DNA of 64,000 nt from Alitta virens. Its lineage: Eukaryota > Annelida > Polychaeta > Phyllodocida > Nereididae. Position 1 is the stretch's first letter; every line of letters starts with the position of its first letter. Shown one piece after another: positions 11,668-23,699 of this stretch. The notes beneath the pieces are model-generated. The model ran no database searches. It was not told the origin of the DNA and saw only the letters and a list, made by a program, of their open reading frames with translations. Made by a program: the position numbers and the translations under genes. The stretch covers positions 29,620,720-29,684,719 of the forward strand of contig OW028585.1 in the NCBI GenBank assembly GCA_932294295.1. The letters are read 5' to 3'.

Positions 11668-12663
11668 CTGCCTGTCCTAATTGGCCCATCAGGTGCAGAA
11701 ATACAGGACATAAAGCCCTAATTCACCCACCCATTACTCTGCCTGTCCTAATTGGCCCATCAGGTGCAGAAATAAAGGATATAAAGCCCTAATTCACCCA
11801 CCCATTACTCTGCCTGTCCTAATTAGCCCATCAGGTGCAGAAATACAGGACATAAAGCCATAATCCACCCACCCATTACTCTGCCTGTCCTAATTAGCCC
11901 ATCAGGTGCAGAAATACAGGATATAAAGGCCTAATCCATACACCCACCACCCTGCCTGTCCTAATTAGCCCATCAGTTGCAGAAATACAGGACATAAAGC
12001 CCTAATTCACCCACCCATTACTCTGCCTGTCCTAATTAGCCCATCAGGTGCAGAAATACAGGACATAAAGCCATAATCCACCCACCCATTAATCTGCCTG
12101 TCCTAATTAGCCCATCAGGTGCAGAAATACAGGATATAAAGCCCTAATCCACCCACCCATTACTCTGCCTGTCCTAATTGGCCCATCAGGTGCAGAAATA
12201 CAGGACATAAAGGCCTAATCCATACACTCACCACCCTGCCTGTCCTAATTAGCCCATTAGGTGCAGAAATACAGGACATAAAGCCCTAATCCACCCACCC
12301 ACCACCCTGCCTGCCCTAATTAGCAAATCAGGAGCAGAAATACAGGACATAAAGCCCTAATTCACCCACCCATTACTCTGCCTGTCCTAATTAGCCCATC
12401 AGGTGCAGAAATACAGGACATAAAGCCCTAATTCACCCACCCATTACTCTGCCTGTCCTAATTAGCCCATCAGGTGCAGAAATACAGGACATAAAGCCGT
12501 AATCCACCCACCCATTACTCTGCCTGTCCTAATTAGCCCATCAGGTGCAGAAATACAGGACATAAAGCCCTAATCCATCCCACCCACCACCCTGCCTGTC
12601 CTAATTAGCCCATTAGGTGCAGAAATACAGGACATAAAGCCATAATCCATCCCACCCATACCC
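11597..12663 (+). repeat. 71-bp satellite derived from a SINE tail, 15 copies
   Basis: Units start CTGCCTGTCCTAATTAGCCC, continue ATCAGGTGCAGAAATACAGG and end ACCCACCCATTACT. Starts at 11597, 11668, 11739, 11810, 11881, 11952, 12023, 12094, 12165, 12236, 12307, 12378, 12449, 12520 and 12592: period 71 except one 72. Unit variants differ by a few bases. Confidence 0.97.
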
Positions 12664-13268
12664 CTAATGAAGCAGCATCACTAAAAATTTTAGCAATTTG
12701 ACAATATCATTTTATTTGTCAGTTTTGTGTGATTCTGTCTCATGTAATTAGCTTTAACAATTTTTAAGACAATGTTTAATACAGGTGACTACAAAAGTCT
12801 ACTAACTAACAAATTTGCATAATAAACTGTGAATGCACAAGTGTGAGAGCACGTTCTTTTGGAATCCTAAGACACAAAGCAGCATCAAATTTTGAGCATT
12901 TTGGCATTTTACCTTTTAGTGGTCACTTTTATATAATTTTGTAGCATTAACAAGCTTTAGACAATGTCCTTTTCAGTTGCTCTCAAACACAAATATATAA
13001 AAAACCTGAAAACCGTGTGATCACCATTCATACTGGCGTGTACTCGCTTCAATGAGACACTTTATATATATCATTTCTATTTTTAGTCTTCTATTGAATT
13101 GCAAAAATCTAGTTTTTTTTATATAGATATTAGAACATAAAAGTCGCAATACCTGCGAGAAATGGATTTTTTCCATTTGTGAATTTTTTAGTGATCGCAT
13201 CCAGTAACCAGTGCGTCACAAGAATTTCTGCTTTTTAATTTTCATAACGCGTTTGTGAAAGTACTTCT
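12664..13268. other. Intergenic DNA, nothing recognised
   Basis: No gene or repeat family recognised. Confidence 0.5.
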
Positions 13269-13271
13269 ATA

Positions 13272-13444
13272 CAGTGGAACACTGCTTTAAAGACCACCTT
13301 CACTAGAAAGACTACCTCAGGATTAAGATAATCTCACAGTTAGAGACTGTAGGGTTTGTATTTTATCTCACTATTATTAAAGTCGCCTTACCATTAAAGC
13401 CGCCTTACATTAAAGCCACGTGGTCTTCATGGCGAGGTTCTACC
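13272..13444. mobile_element. GACCACC-family element, diverged copy
   Basis: Left end TA-CAGTGGAACACTGCTTTA then AAGACCACC; right end GTGGTCTTCATGGCGAGGTT then CTA. Inside are degenerate AAAGCCGCCTTA repeats. Confidence 0.65.
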
Positions 13445-13456
13445 AAATATATATTG

Positions 13457-13672
13457 AGCAGGGGCTCAGCTCAGTGTTAGATAGATAGATAGATATGGGA
13501 AGTGCTGGACTGCCAACCACTGGGTCATGGGTTCAAATCCAGCCCATGTTGGAAGGTTGCTTCATCATTCGCCTCATTGCCTTGGTACCTGCCTGTCCTG
13601 ATCAGCCCTATCTGGTGCAAAAATATGGGACGTTAAGCCCGTTTCACACACCCACCCATCTACCATATACAT
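13457..13672 (+). mobile_element. SINE family A with GATA microsatellite insert
   Basis: GGGGCTCAGCTCAGTGTTAG (box A), a (GATA)n run, CCAACCACTGGGTCATGGGT, TTCAAATCC (box B), then the tail CTGCCTGTCCTGATCAGCCC to CACACCCACCCATC. Confidence 0.8.
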
Positions 13673-13724
13673 ATTTATATAAATGAATTACATGGATGAA
13701 TCGTACGGCACTTAGTATCTTTTT

Positions 13725-13930
13725 AGCATCTAAATGGTCTCGTGGTTAAGATCCAGACCAGCTCTGCTGAAGGTCCCGGGTTCGAACCCAGCCCGGGCAC
13801 CCTTCATGAGAAGCTGGATGTTGATCGCATGAGACATTACATTGAAGGTGTCTTGTACTCGGTGTCCATGCTGGGGAAAGTAAAAAGACCATACCTCCTG
13901 GGTTAAATTTGTAACTTTATGTGGACTCGA
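13725..13930 (+). mobile_element. SINE family B, near full-length
   Basis: Box A-like AAATGGTCTCGTGGTTAAGA and box B GGTCCCGGGTTCGAACCC, then CGGGCACCCTTCATGAG, CATGAGACATTA, CTCGGTGTCCATGCTG and GGGTTAAATTTGTAAC. Same order as the minus-strand copy at 18.2 kb. Confidence 0.82.
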
Positions 13931-13934
13931 GCCT

Positions 13935-14565
13935 TGTCATCTCATCATATGTGCTGATGAAGTTTCTGACTCGTGACAATGAGACAATATGATTTTTGTC
14001 AAAATTTATTTAATTACTCAAATGTATGAAGTGAATTTTTACAGCTGTTGTTGTTTCCATAAAAGTCTTGCTCAGCAGTAAATCTCATTGTTATGCATTG
14101 TTCAACATGTTCAAAGGCAGGAACATAGTGTCACTTGGGAGATTTATTTATAGCACTCGTTCTATTTGGAATGATTTGAACTGGAATCCTGCCAAGCAAC
14201 ATGTCAACAAAAGTCATACAACTCCACAGTCTGCATCCCTTTCAAATTTTTGTTCTTTTTTTTAGTTTTTGTATTATTATAGTTTTATTTCCTGTTATGG
14301 TTTGTATTTTATGGACGAAAACTTAGAATTTTATCCCTCAATTAAAAATAAGTTTGTTCAAACTCTTTTATTATACCTGTGCAATATAATAATACGGCGT
14401 GAGTCTCACACATTTGCCTGCTTTCTCTCTCTTGTGGACTTGAGTATTTTCTTCATATTTTAATTTAACTCACGCAATGAGGACCAAAATAAATCTTTAA
14501 CATTTTAATATAAACTGTTTGGAAAGAGCCAAAACTCGCGCATTCACCGCTTAAGAACTTGGCAT
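13935..14565. other. AT-rich intergenic DNA
   Basis: Two short + frames (14068-14463) show no motifs. Nothing recognised. Confidence 0.45.
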
Positions 14566-14569
14566 CTCT

Positions 14570-14748
14570 GGGTTTGCTTGCCTCATCATAGGCACCCAAG
14601 TACATACATATATAGTGACAGTCGTAGTGACTTCAAACTTGCTGATGAGACCAGGTTTTGGAAAGAGTTCGCTTGTTATAAATCGAACCCAGGACCTTCA
14701 GCATGTTGATGGGCGCTAACCAAGGTCCTAACCACTAAACCACGGCAT
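14570..14748 (-). mobile_element. SINE family B, diverged copy
   Basis: Read on minus: GCCGTGGTTTAGTGGTTAGG (box A), CTGAAGGTCCTGGGTTCGAT (box B region), then a degraded body. The pseudo-tRNA head is not a functional tRNA. Confidence 0.7.
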
Positions 14749-14982
14749 GTAAAACTTTTGCAAGATGTTATCGTCATGAAACAAAGGCATGATAAATGCA
14801 AAAATTAATTTATGTGTCATTAGTAGTTATTTATTATTAGTGGTATAATCTGTCTCATTTACTATGTACAAATTTCAAGTTATTCACATCTTCCATATCC
14901 CCTCATATTAACTTAGTTGCAGGAACCTCATTTTGAATGGGTGACGTACAAGGGTCATCACATTTTCCTGGTATCTCATCGT

Positions 14983-15040
14983 TACGTCTGCCTCTGGCAG
15001 CTGGTCATATAAGCTGAATAAGCTTCAGACCCAGTAGCAT
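14983..15040 (-). repeat. Dispersed 40-bp repeat, copy 1
   Basis: On minus: GGGTCTGAAGCTTAT then CATATGACCAGCTGCCAGAG. A + strand copy is at 30330-30375. Confidence 0.65.
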
Positions 15041-15100
15041 TCAGAATTTCAGACATTGAACTGAAAATATATGTCCTCTACAATGTAAAAAAGGAGAATA

Positions 15101-15405
15101 GTGGATTTTCACGGAAGGTTCTCTGTATTTCCACCAGGTGGCTGAAACAGAATACTGCAATTCTATTGGCTGAAAAAGTTCCCGCCCTTGACTGTGATTG
15201 GCTGAAGCAAAGTGCATCCTAGCAGCAGTATTTTTAGTGCATTTTAATGTATATTTGACACTTTATTACTTAGTTGATTTTTGTTATTTTTCTGAGAAAG
15301 TTATATTTATGGAATCAGTTAGTTATTACCTACTCAAAATGAGTGAAATGAGGAGAGAAAAGACTTATGTCTTGCTGAATTGAGTCCTGTTCAGTGAAAA
15401 GACTC
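15101..15405 (-). mobile_element. MITE, GAGTCTTTTCAC family, copy 1
   Basis: 305 bp, TA at both ends, imperfect inverted ends (GTGGATTTTCACGG left; complement of GAGTCTTTTCACTG right). Body words CTATTGGCTGAAAAAGTTCC and GCATTTTAATGTATATTTGA are shared with copies at 25.1 and 27.4 kb. Confidence 0.85.
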
Positions 15406-15419
15406 TATTGACGGAAAGG

Positions 15420-16500
15420 TGGTCGCTGCAATGCAGATCTGATGTATTTTCAGCTTATATAAATAATACTTCAAAAAACTTTTTTCAAATAGTTTCAAAG
15501 CTATTTATCAATTGAAAGATATACTAATATAAGTTAGAAAAAAAAATTGCCCTCTTTTTAATAAAACCATTTTTTTAATTCAATTTTTTAGTGGTATTAC
15601 ATTCAGCATCCTTAGGTCCTTTCAAATGCTTTTCAAAGTGTTCGATACGGTCTGCCAGAGGAACTTGAGAAGATGTATCTTGCCCTCAAGACATGAATTA
15701 TGCATTCGATGCTTATTTTCTGTAACGTATGGTTTGTGTTGATGTTTTTCGAACTGCGCATGAAGTTTTTGGATAGAGACTTGGACAACCGTTTGTGCGA
15801 GAATCGTTTAAAAAAAATGTAGAATTACATGCTTATATCGCAAGAATTTTCAACATGTTAAAACATTTTTTTGGGTAGTTAGCTGAGGAGTTATTCTACA
15901 TATCGAACATTTTATAGTATATTTTTTTACAGACAGAAAATTGTCACCGAATGCAAGGAATAAGTATCTGAAGACCGAGTGGATAAGCTTATTAAGAAAG
16001 AAAATTGTCGCCAAATGAGCGAAATATTTCAAAAGAAAATTGTCACCTAATTAATAGAATAGAAAAAAAATGCTGGTTTACTGGGTGACATTAATCAATC
16101 TTTCTTTCACGAGGTAATTCTATCATAATTCCATGCCGTGAGTCCATGGTTCTATTAATCTGCAATAAATTATAGGGACATCTCTGCCTTTTTGAGGTCA
16201 TAATTGTCATTTTCCACTGTAAGATAATTTTGAATCTTTGAATTTTGTTGATTCATTGAAGCATTTCGCAGATTTTCTTTTTTTTTAGTCTCAATGCTGT
16301 TCCAACTGGATTTTTCATGGACTGCGATGATTTTCTCAATTCCCAATCTTGGGAAATCACTTAAGGAAATACGTAATCAAAACGACAAAATCTAATGTTT
16401 CTTTTTCGCATCCCTTTATCTAAGGAATTCTTTTAACGGAGCAATGAATTTATTATTTATTGAAAACGGCATGTTTTGGGGTGCGATTTTGTAACTTCAT
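15420..16500. other. AT-rich intergenic DNA
   Basis: A short direct repeat AGAAAATTGTC(A/G)CC occurs three times between 15935 and 16045. No gene. Confidence 0.45.
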
Positions 16501-16512
16501 TTGCATTGTGGC

Positions 16513-16905
16513 TAGGGCTGTACATCTTTATCTTTAAAACGATACGATACGTATCACGATACAGTAAAACTGATACGATACATATCATGATACGTATCGT
16601 TCAATTTTGTCAATTAGTAATTTAGTACATATTTATAAAAGTTTATTGTAAACCTAAAATAATCAAAAGATACTATCAAATTTAATGAACAAATCTTCAT
16701 TGAATAACTGCAAACTATTGTGAGTCCCTGATATTTTTCTTCACAAACACTGGAACATCTGGTTGGCAGGTGACTTATTTGTTTGAAAATTCTGCTATGC
16801 ATACCGTTCAAGTGTATCGTTATTATTGCATAACGGTTATCAATACCCATATCGTTAACATTGTACCGGTACAAACGATATATCGAGAACCGGTGTACAG
16901 CCCTA
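16513..16905. mobile_element. hAT-type MITE with exact 8-bp target duplication
   Basis: 393 bp. Terminal repeats TAGGGCTGTACA (16513-16524) and TGTACAGCCCTA (16894-16905). Flanked on both sides by ATTGTGGC (16505-16512 and 16906-16913). Inside, subterminal GATACGATACGTATC repeats. 8-bp duplication and TAGGG ends are diagnostic of hAT. Confidence 0.95.
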
Positions 16906-17189
16906 ATTGTGGCTTTATGAGTGATTAGCCCTACAACCAAGTTCAGTGTCGTTGATATATTTTCTCAAAATTATAATTCCAACTCAGCATTTACGAAACT
17001 CCTTAGCTGTGAATTTGAATGTACATTCATTTCCTCAAAGCTAAAAATAGCATAAACAGAAGTGGATAAAAATGGATAAAAATGGCTAGTGTAAACAGTC
17101 TCACTGTGAAGAAGTGTTAACAAAAATTAAACATACAAACGCACACATTTTAGGCTTTTATGTTTACATTTCAATGCGCTGTGTTTGTC

Positions 17190-17345
17190 AGAAACTGAAC
17201 ACTAGCCCACTAGGCGCAGTGATTTTAATGTCTCAGGCGAATGAGATCCATGTCAGATGTAACTCATATTTAAAAGAGTTGCTTGTGCTGGGATTGGAAC
17301 CCAAGACCTTCAGAGGAGCTGGGCATTATCTCAACTCGTTAAACA
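17190..17345 (-). mobile_element. SINE family B, diverged copy
   Basis: On minus: GCTCCTCTGAAGGTCTTGGG then TTCCAATCCC (box B), then a body ending in ATGAGACATT-like and AATCACTGCGCC. Head is decayed. Confidence 0.65.
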
Positions 17346-17394
17346 TTCTGTGGCTACATTTGGCCATTTCTGAAAATCATTGATTTTACTCTAA

Positions 17395-18040
17395 TGTAAG
17401 TGCTGCATTTGCCTGTGTGAGAGCTGCATTTTCCAATGCGAGTGCTGCATTTTCCGGAGCATAAATGTATTTTCCAGTGCAAGTAAATTGCCAATTTTGC
17501 CCATGCAAGTACTGATTTTCTAGAGCAAGAACTGTATTTTCCTAGGCAAGTGCTGTATTTTCTAATGTAAGTACTTTAGTAGCCAATGTGAGTGCTGTAG
17601 TCACCAATGTAAGGGCTCTATTTCCTGTGCTGTATTCATTCATACTTCATTGACTTGACTGTTATGCAAGTGCTGCATTTCTAGTGCGAGTACTGTATTT
17701 ACTAGTGCGAGTACTGTATTTTCTAGTGCGAGTACTGTATTTTCCAATGTGAGTGCTGCATTTTCCAGAGCATTAATGTATTTTCCAGTGCAAGTAAACT
17801 GCCAATTTTGCACATGCAAGTACTGAATATTCTAAAGGATTTACTTTATTTTCCGATGCAAGTGCTGTGATTGTATTTTCCAATGTAGCTTTTTGTGTTG
17901 CCAATTTGAGCGCTGTCCTCGCCAATGGAAGGGCTCTATTTTATTTTCTGTGCTGTATTTGCCAATATGAGGACGGTATTTCCCACTGCAAGTACTGTTC
18001 GTGCTAATGCAAGTGCTGTATTGCAAGTCCATTGCAAGTC
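17395..18040 (+). repeat. Minisatellite around GAGTGCTGCATTTTCCAATG
   Basis: Degenerate tandem units of about 24-31 bp. A larger block (GAGCATAAATGTATTTTCCA ... CATGCAAGTACTGA) occurs at about 17455 and again 310 bp later, so a higher-order duplication exists. Confidence 0.85.
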
Positions 18041-18119
18041 CTGTCAGACTTTTGATAGCTAGATTGATAGATATGGAAAATGCAGCCCTTTAAGGACTAT
18101 TCTTGCCGCTAGCAAGGAT

Positions 18120-18345
18120 TGATTGATGAGGTGAGGGAGAGGAGAGTACACATTTACCCCATGAATGGGATCTTTTACTTGCCTCAGCATAGACACCGTG
18201 TACAAGGGAACAGCCAATTTAATGTCTCATCCGAACGACATCCAGCTGGGATGTTGCTCATGAAGGGTGCCCGGGACTGGGATTGAACCCGGGTCCTTCA
18301 GAGGAGCAGGCGAGCGTCTTACCACTAGACCACCCAGCTGATGAT
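18120..18345 (-). mobile_element. SINE family B, best full-length copy
   Basis: On minus: CAGCTGGGTGGTCTAGTGGT (box A), CGCTCGCCTGCTCCTCTGAA, GGACCCGGGTTCAATCCC (box B), CCCGGGCACCCTTCATGAG, GATGAGACATTAAATTGG, CACGGTGTCTATGCTGAGG and a GTAAA-rich tail. The intact box B makes this a good family reference. Confidence 0.88.
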
Positions 18346-18349
18346 CATG

Positions 18350-19260
18350 ATGATTTAAGCGCAAGATATTTATTTATTTTCCCCAATATTCCTAATAGCT
18401 CAAACTTTGAATTCCATCTCTTTCCTCGGTCCCGGGTAGTTCCTACGGGGATGCCTTGCCAGGCAAATATGGCCGACTTCACTTAGGGTAAGCTCATTCC
18501 AATTAAAACTGTTCAGCGTAGTGATATTTCTGTTTGGTCTTCATGTGGTGATGCCCCTAAGGCCGGGTTTAACTGTATTTGTGAACGAGGTATAGCATGT
18601 TTTTACTCTTGTGAGGGGGGGAAAAAAAAATCGAATTTTCTTCTATGGTCATCCGGAATGATTTATTTGAATGCACCATAAAATGTAGGAGGAAATTATA
18701 ATAATAAGAAAGAAGTAAAATAAAAGTAAACCAACTAGCTTTAGGACATAAAACTTGTTGATTACTTAAGGTGGCAAAAAACCATGAGTACGTGTACATA
18801 ATCACATAATGAAGTGCTGGATTTGCCCCGCAGGGGTAATATGACAGTATTCAATTACAGTGACATATCAGATATTTGACATGGCGAAGTATATTGAAAA
18901 TATCATAGACTATTATAAAACATAATCAGATTTTTCAACGTTTTCTCCTGGTAGATGTAATGATAAGATGATAAGTGATTTCTGTGAGTCTGCGTCATGT
19001 CCATTCATGTAATAATTGGGATCATTCAATGGGAAGGAAAAGTACCACAAGCGTCACTGACACCGTAGCAGATAAGCAAAGAATAACTATCAAGAAGCGC
19101 CACTCCCTATACTTCACACTGTAAACGCCTGCGCCTCATTTTCCCAGCATGCATTGCGCGCCGGAGTTCTCTAACGCCCCTAGTGGATAATAAAATTCAT
19201 TCAGAAACCTCTAGTCAAGTGCGTAGATTTGCCAATTTCACATGAACAACACAATAAAAT
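18350..19260. other. Intergenic DNA, nothing recognised
   Basis: No gene or repeat recognised. Confidence 0.45.
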
Positions 19261-19261
19261 G

Positions 19262-20047
19262 TAACTTCCACATTATTTCATTGTCATAATGGGCGAATGG
19301 AGGTAAATATTACCACGATTGACACAGTGTTACAAGCATTAGATCTGAACGCTACGTAGGCTTATCGTGTCAAATGACGTCATAATCGGTCCGTATGATG
19401 TCACTCAATAGTCGCCGATTGTTCTCCGTTTATGACGTTATCAGCTCGCTTAACAATGCGCCTCCTTTTCCCTGTAGGCATAGCGCATCCTACTTACGAG
19501 AGTGCGGGTTCTTATACTTATTATTCTTTGAAATAAGTATTGTTTGATGACATCATCTATTCTGTGACATCATGCATGTAACAATTATTAGTGATGTCAT
19601 CTTATGGTCTTTTCATATGCTACGGTCATAGTGCCCCCTGTGGGTTCTTACTTTTTCTCCCCATTGCCCCAGCATAGACACCAAGTAGCTGGCACAACCA
19701 CTGGATTAATCAGCTGATGTTGTTGTATGGCTATTGATCTCTGTACACTGTTTTGTGCTGTCACCTCAAAGCCAAGCGACCTAATTATGGACATTCTTTG
19801 CTAGTTTACCAAGTTAAACAAAGTGATTGGTTAAACTATGTAGCCAACAGGCGGTGTATTAACTTAAGAAATCTTCTCTTAGAAATTCACGAGAAATGGA
19901 TTCATATGATTTTAGTTCAGGCAATTTTTTCTTAATTACTTTTGTGCACTTTACTATGAGATAAATTGTCATAATAGGCGAATGGAAGTAAATATAACCA
20001 CGATTGACACAATGTTACAATCATAAGATCTTAATGCTACATAGGCC
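19262..20047 (+). repeat. Paired ~83-bp direct repeats with CRE-like sites between
   Basis: GGCGAATGGAGGTAAATATT ... GCTACGTAGGC (19265-19347) recurs at 19965-20046 with few changes. Between them are TGACGTCA (near 19375) and several TGA(C/T)(A/G)TCA variants. No gene. Confidence 0.75.
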
Positions 20048-20049
20048 CC

Positions 20050-20840
20050 CCTTTACAGATTTATAATTGCATAATTTCTGGTTTGCTTCAAGTTAATAAA
20101 ATGAATAACTTATTAAAATTATTGTTTGGATAAAAAAAAAAGCTGTAGGTCGTGGTAGTTGATGATGATGGTGCCCATGGCAGCAAGAAGGTCCCAGATA
20201 TATCTTGTACATATTATAGGATTATCATATCACCAAACAAAACTTTCCAACCTACTCCATTACTTTTTGGTCAAGTTCAGTAACTATTTCCCCCTACTTT
20301 TTGGAAAATATATTTTGAAAAACATAGTTCCTGTGTGTTTTTATCTCAGATAAATACCAAAGAGATAAATACCATACAAAAAGTGGAAATGAGTAATGAT
20401 ATCTAGTCGTATACAATAGCACAATCTAGGTATATTTTGTCACATGTCCATGTAGATATCACACTGTATAGAATTCTCAGGTGTTCAAGGTATTCAACAG
20501 TTCATCAGGCACTGCTGAATAGATCAATGCTTATGGGAATTTTATTATTATCTTGGAAAGATAAAAGACATCATGAGAGTCATGACGGACATTTTCCCAC
20601 GATCTTGAGTGTATTTTGTCAGATCTGACTGATTAATTGCACCGTGAGAGTGGAACACAATGCTACATACCCAATGTCATAGTCGCGTACGGTAGCCAAC
20701 AAATGTTAATGCATTACGATTAAACACTGCCAATATGTTCATGGATGGCATACAATATATTCTTTAAGTTAAAGGAACCGTTTTTATGACTGGCTGAGCT
20801 AAGCATGCCAATAAGTTCATCTGAAGGTATGGACTTTGCA
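20050..20840. other. Intergenic DNA, nothing recognised
   Basis: AT-rich; short frames only. Confidence 0.45.
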
Positions 20841-20850
20841 GATGCAGTGC

Positions 20851-22750
20851 CTGTAGACAGTTTTGGCAAGTGCACAGTGGCTACTGACAGTTTTGGCTAG
20901 TGCACAGTGGCTACTGACAGTTTTGGCTAGTGCACAGTGGCTACAGACAGATTTGGCTAGGGCATGGTGGCTACTGACAGTGTTTGGCTGGTGCACAGTG
21001 GCTACAGACAGATTTGGCTGGTGCACAGTGGCTACAGAGAGTTTTAGCTAGGGCACAGTGGCTACTGACAGTTTGGCTGGTGCACAGTGGCTACTGACAG
21101 TTTTGGCTAGTGCACAGTGGCTACTGACTCTTTTGGCTAGTGCACAGTGGCTACAGACAGATTTGGCTAGGGCACGGTGGCTACTGACAGTTTTTGGCTG
21201 GTGCACAGTGGCTACAGACAGATTTGGCTGGTGCACAGTGGCTACAGAGAGTTTTAGCTAGTGCACAGTGGCTACTGACAGTTTTGTCTAGTGCACAGTG
21301 GCTACTGACAGTTTGGCTAGGGCACAGTGGCTACTGACAGTTTGGCTAGTGCACAGTGGCTGCCGACAGTTTGGCTGGTGCACAGTGGCTACTGACAGTT
21401 TTGTCTAGTGCACAGTGGCTACCGACAGTTTGGCTAGTGCACAGTGGCTACTGACAGTTTGGCTGGTGCACAGTGGCTACTGACAGTTTGGCTAGTGCAC
21501 AGTGGCTACTGACAGTTTGGCTGGTGCACAATGGCTATAGACAGTTTAGGTTAGGGCACAGTGGCTACTGACAGTTTGGCTAGGGCACAGTGGCTACTGA
21601 CAGTTTGGCTGGTGCACAGTGGCTACTGACAGTTTGGCTGGTGCACAGTGGCTACTGACAGTTTGGCTAGTGCACAGTGGCTACTGACAGTTTGGCTAGT
21701 GCACAGTGGCTACTGACAGTTTGGCTGGTGCACAATGGCTATAGACAGTTTAGGTTAGGGCACAGTGGCTACTGACAGTTTGGCTAGGGCACAGTGGCTA
21801 CTGACAGTTTGGCTGGTGCACAGTGGCTACTGACAGTTTGGCTGGTGCACAGTGGCTACTGACAGTTTGGCTAGTGCACAGTGGCTACTGACAGTTTGGC
21901 TAGTGCACAGTGGCTACTGACAGTTTGGCTGGTGCACAGTGGCTACTGACAGTTTGGCTAGTGCACAGTGGCTACTGACAGTTTGGCTGGTGCACAATGG
22001 CTATAGACAGTTTAGGTTAGGGCACAGTGGCTACTGACAGTTTGGCTGGTGCACAGTTGCTACTGACAGTATGGCTAGTGCACAGTGGCTACCGACAGTT
22101 TGGCTGGTGCACAGTGGCTACTGACAGTTTTAGCTAGTGCACAGTGGCTACAGACAGATTTGGCTGGTGCACAGTGGCTACATAGAGTTTTAGCTAGGGC
22201 ACAGTGGCTACAGACAGATTTGGCTAGTGCACGGTGGCTACTGACAGTTTTTGGCTGGTGCACAGTGGCTACAGACAGATTTGGCTGGTGCACAGTGGCT
22301 ACAGAGAGTTTTAGCTAGGGCACAGTGGCTACAGACCGATTTGGCTAGTGCACGGTGGCTACTGACAGTTTTTGGCTAGTGCACGGTGGCTACAGACAGA
22401 TTTGGCTAGTGCATGGTGGCTACTGACAGTTTTTGGCTAGTGCACAGTGGCTACAGACCGATTTGGCTAGTGCACGGTGGCTACAGAGAGTTTTAGCTAG
22501 GGCACAGTGGCTACAGACAGATTTGGCTAGTGCACAGTGGCTACAGACAGTTTTTGGCTGGTGCACAGTGGCTACTGACAGTTTTAGCTAGTGCACAGTG
22601 GCTACTGTCAGTTTTGTCTAGTGCACACTGGCTACAGACAGATTTGGCTGGGGCACAGTGGCTACTGACACTTTTGGCTGGTGCACAGTGACCATAGACA
22701 GTTTAGGTTAGGGCACAGCAGCTGCAAATAGTTCTGGTTAGTGGACAGTT
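20851..22750 (+). repeat. Large minisatellite, 29-31 bp unit, about 60 copies
   Basis: Unit: GTGCACAGTGGCTACTGACA then GTTTTGGCTA. Unit-length variants (29, 30, 31) come from the T run. A marker variant (ACAATGGCTATAGACAG) recurs at 21531, 21735 and 21997, and ~210-bp blocks in 20845-21260 recur near 22085-22320: higher-order duplication. Open frames across it on both strands (AQWLLTVLAS-like) are by-products of the repeat. Confidence 0.97.
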
Positions 22751-23110
22751 TTGGCTATTGGCGCTGCGCATGCTGCAGATGCGGTGCTATGGGCACTGTG
22801 AATGAAGACGCAGTGCCCCCTTCACCAAATGATGGTTTCTTTGCTGAATGATGCCCTCTTCACCAAAGGCTGCATTTTTAATTGCATTGTCAATACTCAG
22901 TTAAAAATAGCCAGAACTGTCTATAGCCACTACACACAGCGCTAATAGAGTTGCAGCCACTCGCATGCACGGTTTCGATAGCCAAAACAATGCTGCCGCA
23001 GTATCTGCTGTGTCAATAACAAAAATGAATGCATCTATGGAGACTTCATCTGCGGTATGTTGTGTATGTAATACCTCTTGATATGGGTGGGCAAGACCGT
23101 TTAGTGTTTG
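22751..23110. repeat. Degenerate flank of the minisatellite, including inverted units
   Basis: 22751-22800 holds decayed units. 22905-23060 contains units on the opposite strand (on minus: GTGGCTATAGACAGTTCTGG), so the array is flanked by an inverted relic. Confidence 0.6.
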
Positions 23111-23519
23111 CAATGTTGCATGTCGCCAGTCAAAATTCTTAACAAATCAGGATTCTGAAATAGATGCTTCATAAATGCTCCACTGGTATAGAACACAAAC
23201 TGCAATATAATATGTACTGGGTGTTTAACATCATGGACATGCAACATAGTCAGTATCTAGCTATGGATCTCAGGATAGAATCATATTATCATGGCCTCTT
23301 CAGTGTTTATGTGTGAAGTGTCAATCAGCTTTCAATAATACTAGTGTAAAGAATACACAAATCGACAAAGGGTACTACAGGCCTTTGATAGGCCTTATCG
23401 AGTAAATCTTCAGCATATCTTACGAATTTGTTTTGCTCTTAGTAGCCTTTTATGACTACTTGATTTCAGTAAGTGTAAGAAATCCCCACCACGAGTTTTC
23501 TTTAGCAGTTTATGTACAT

Positions 23520-23690
23520 GTATAATGTATTTTCTTGAGGAGGCTGGTTGGTCAAGACTCTTGAAAGGCCCAGGCCTCCTCATGGTGAGGATGGTAACAC
23601 TGTGGGCAAAAACTTCGCAACCCAGTTGCCAACACAAAGCTCTGCGCAATGCACATTCCAGTTAATGCCTGTCTCGCTATCCACACAGAT
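23520..23690 (+). mobile_element. SINE family C, 3' part
   Basis: CTTGAAAGGCCCAGGCCTCC, GTGAGGATGGTAACACT and GCGCAATGCACATTCC match the body of the copy at 25.95-26.18 kb. Confidence 0.6.
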
Positions 23691-23699
23691 GTAAAAGAC

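Noticed and set aside
11597..12663. CRISPR-like array
   Set aside because: Regular 71-bp repeats have no unique spacers, and the DNA is eukaryotic.
20817..22318. Long frames on both strands encoding repeated AQWLLTVLAS or HCALAKTVSSH peptides
   Set aside because: They arise from a 29-31-bp minisatellite whose unit lacks stops; 29-bp units break the frame elsewhere, and no start context or conserved protein is evident.
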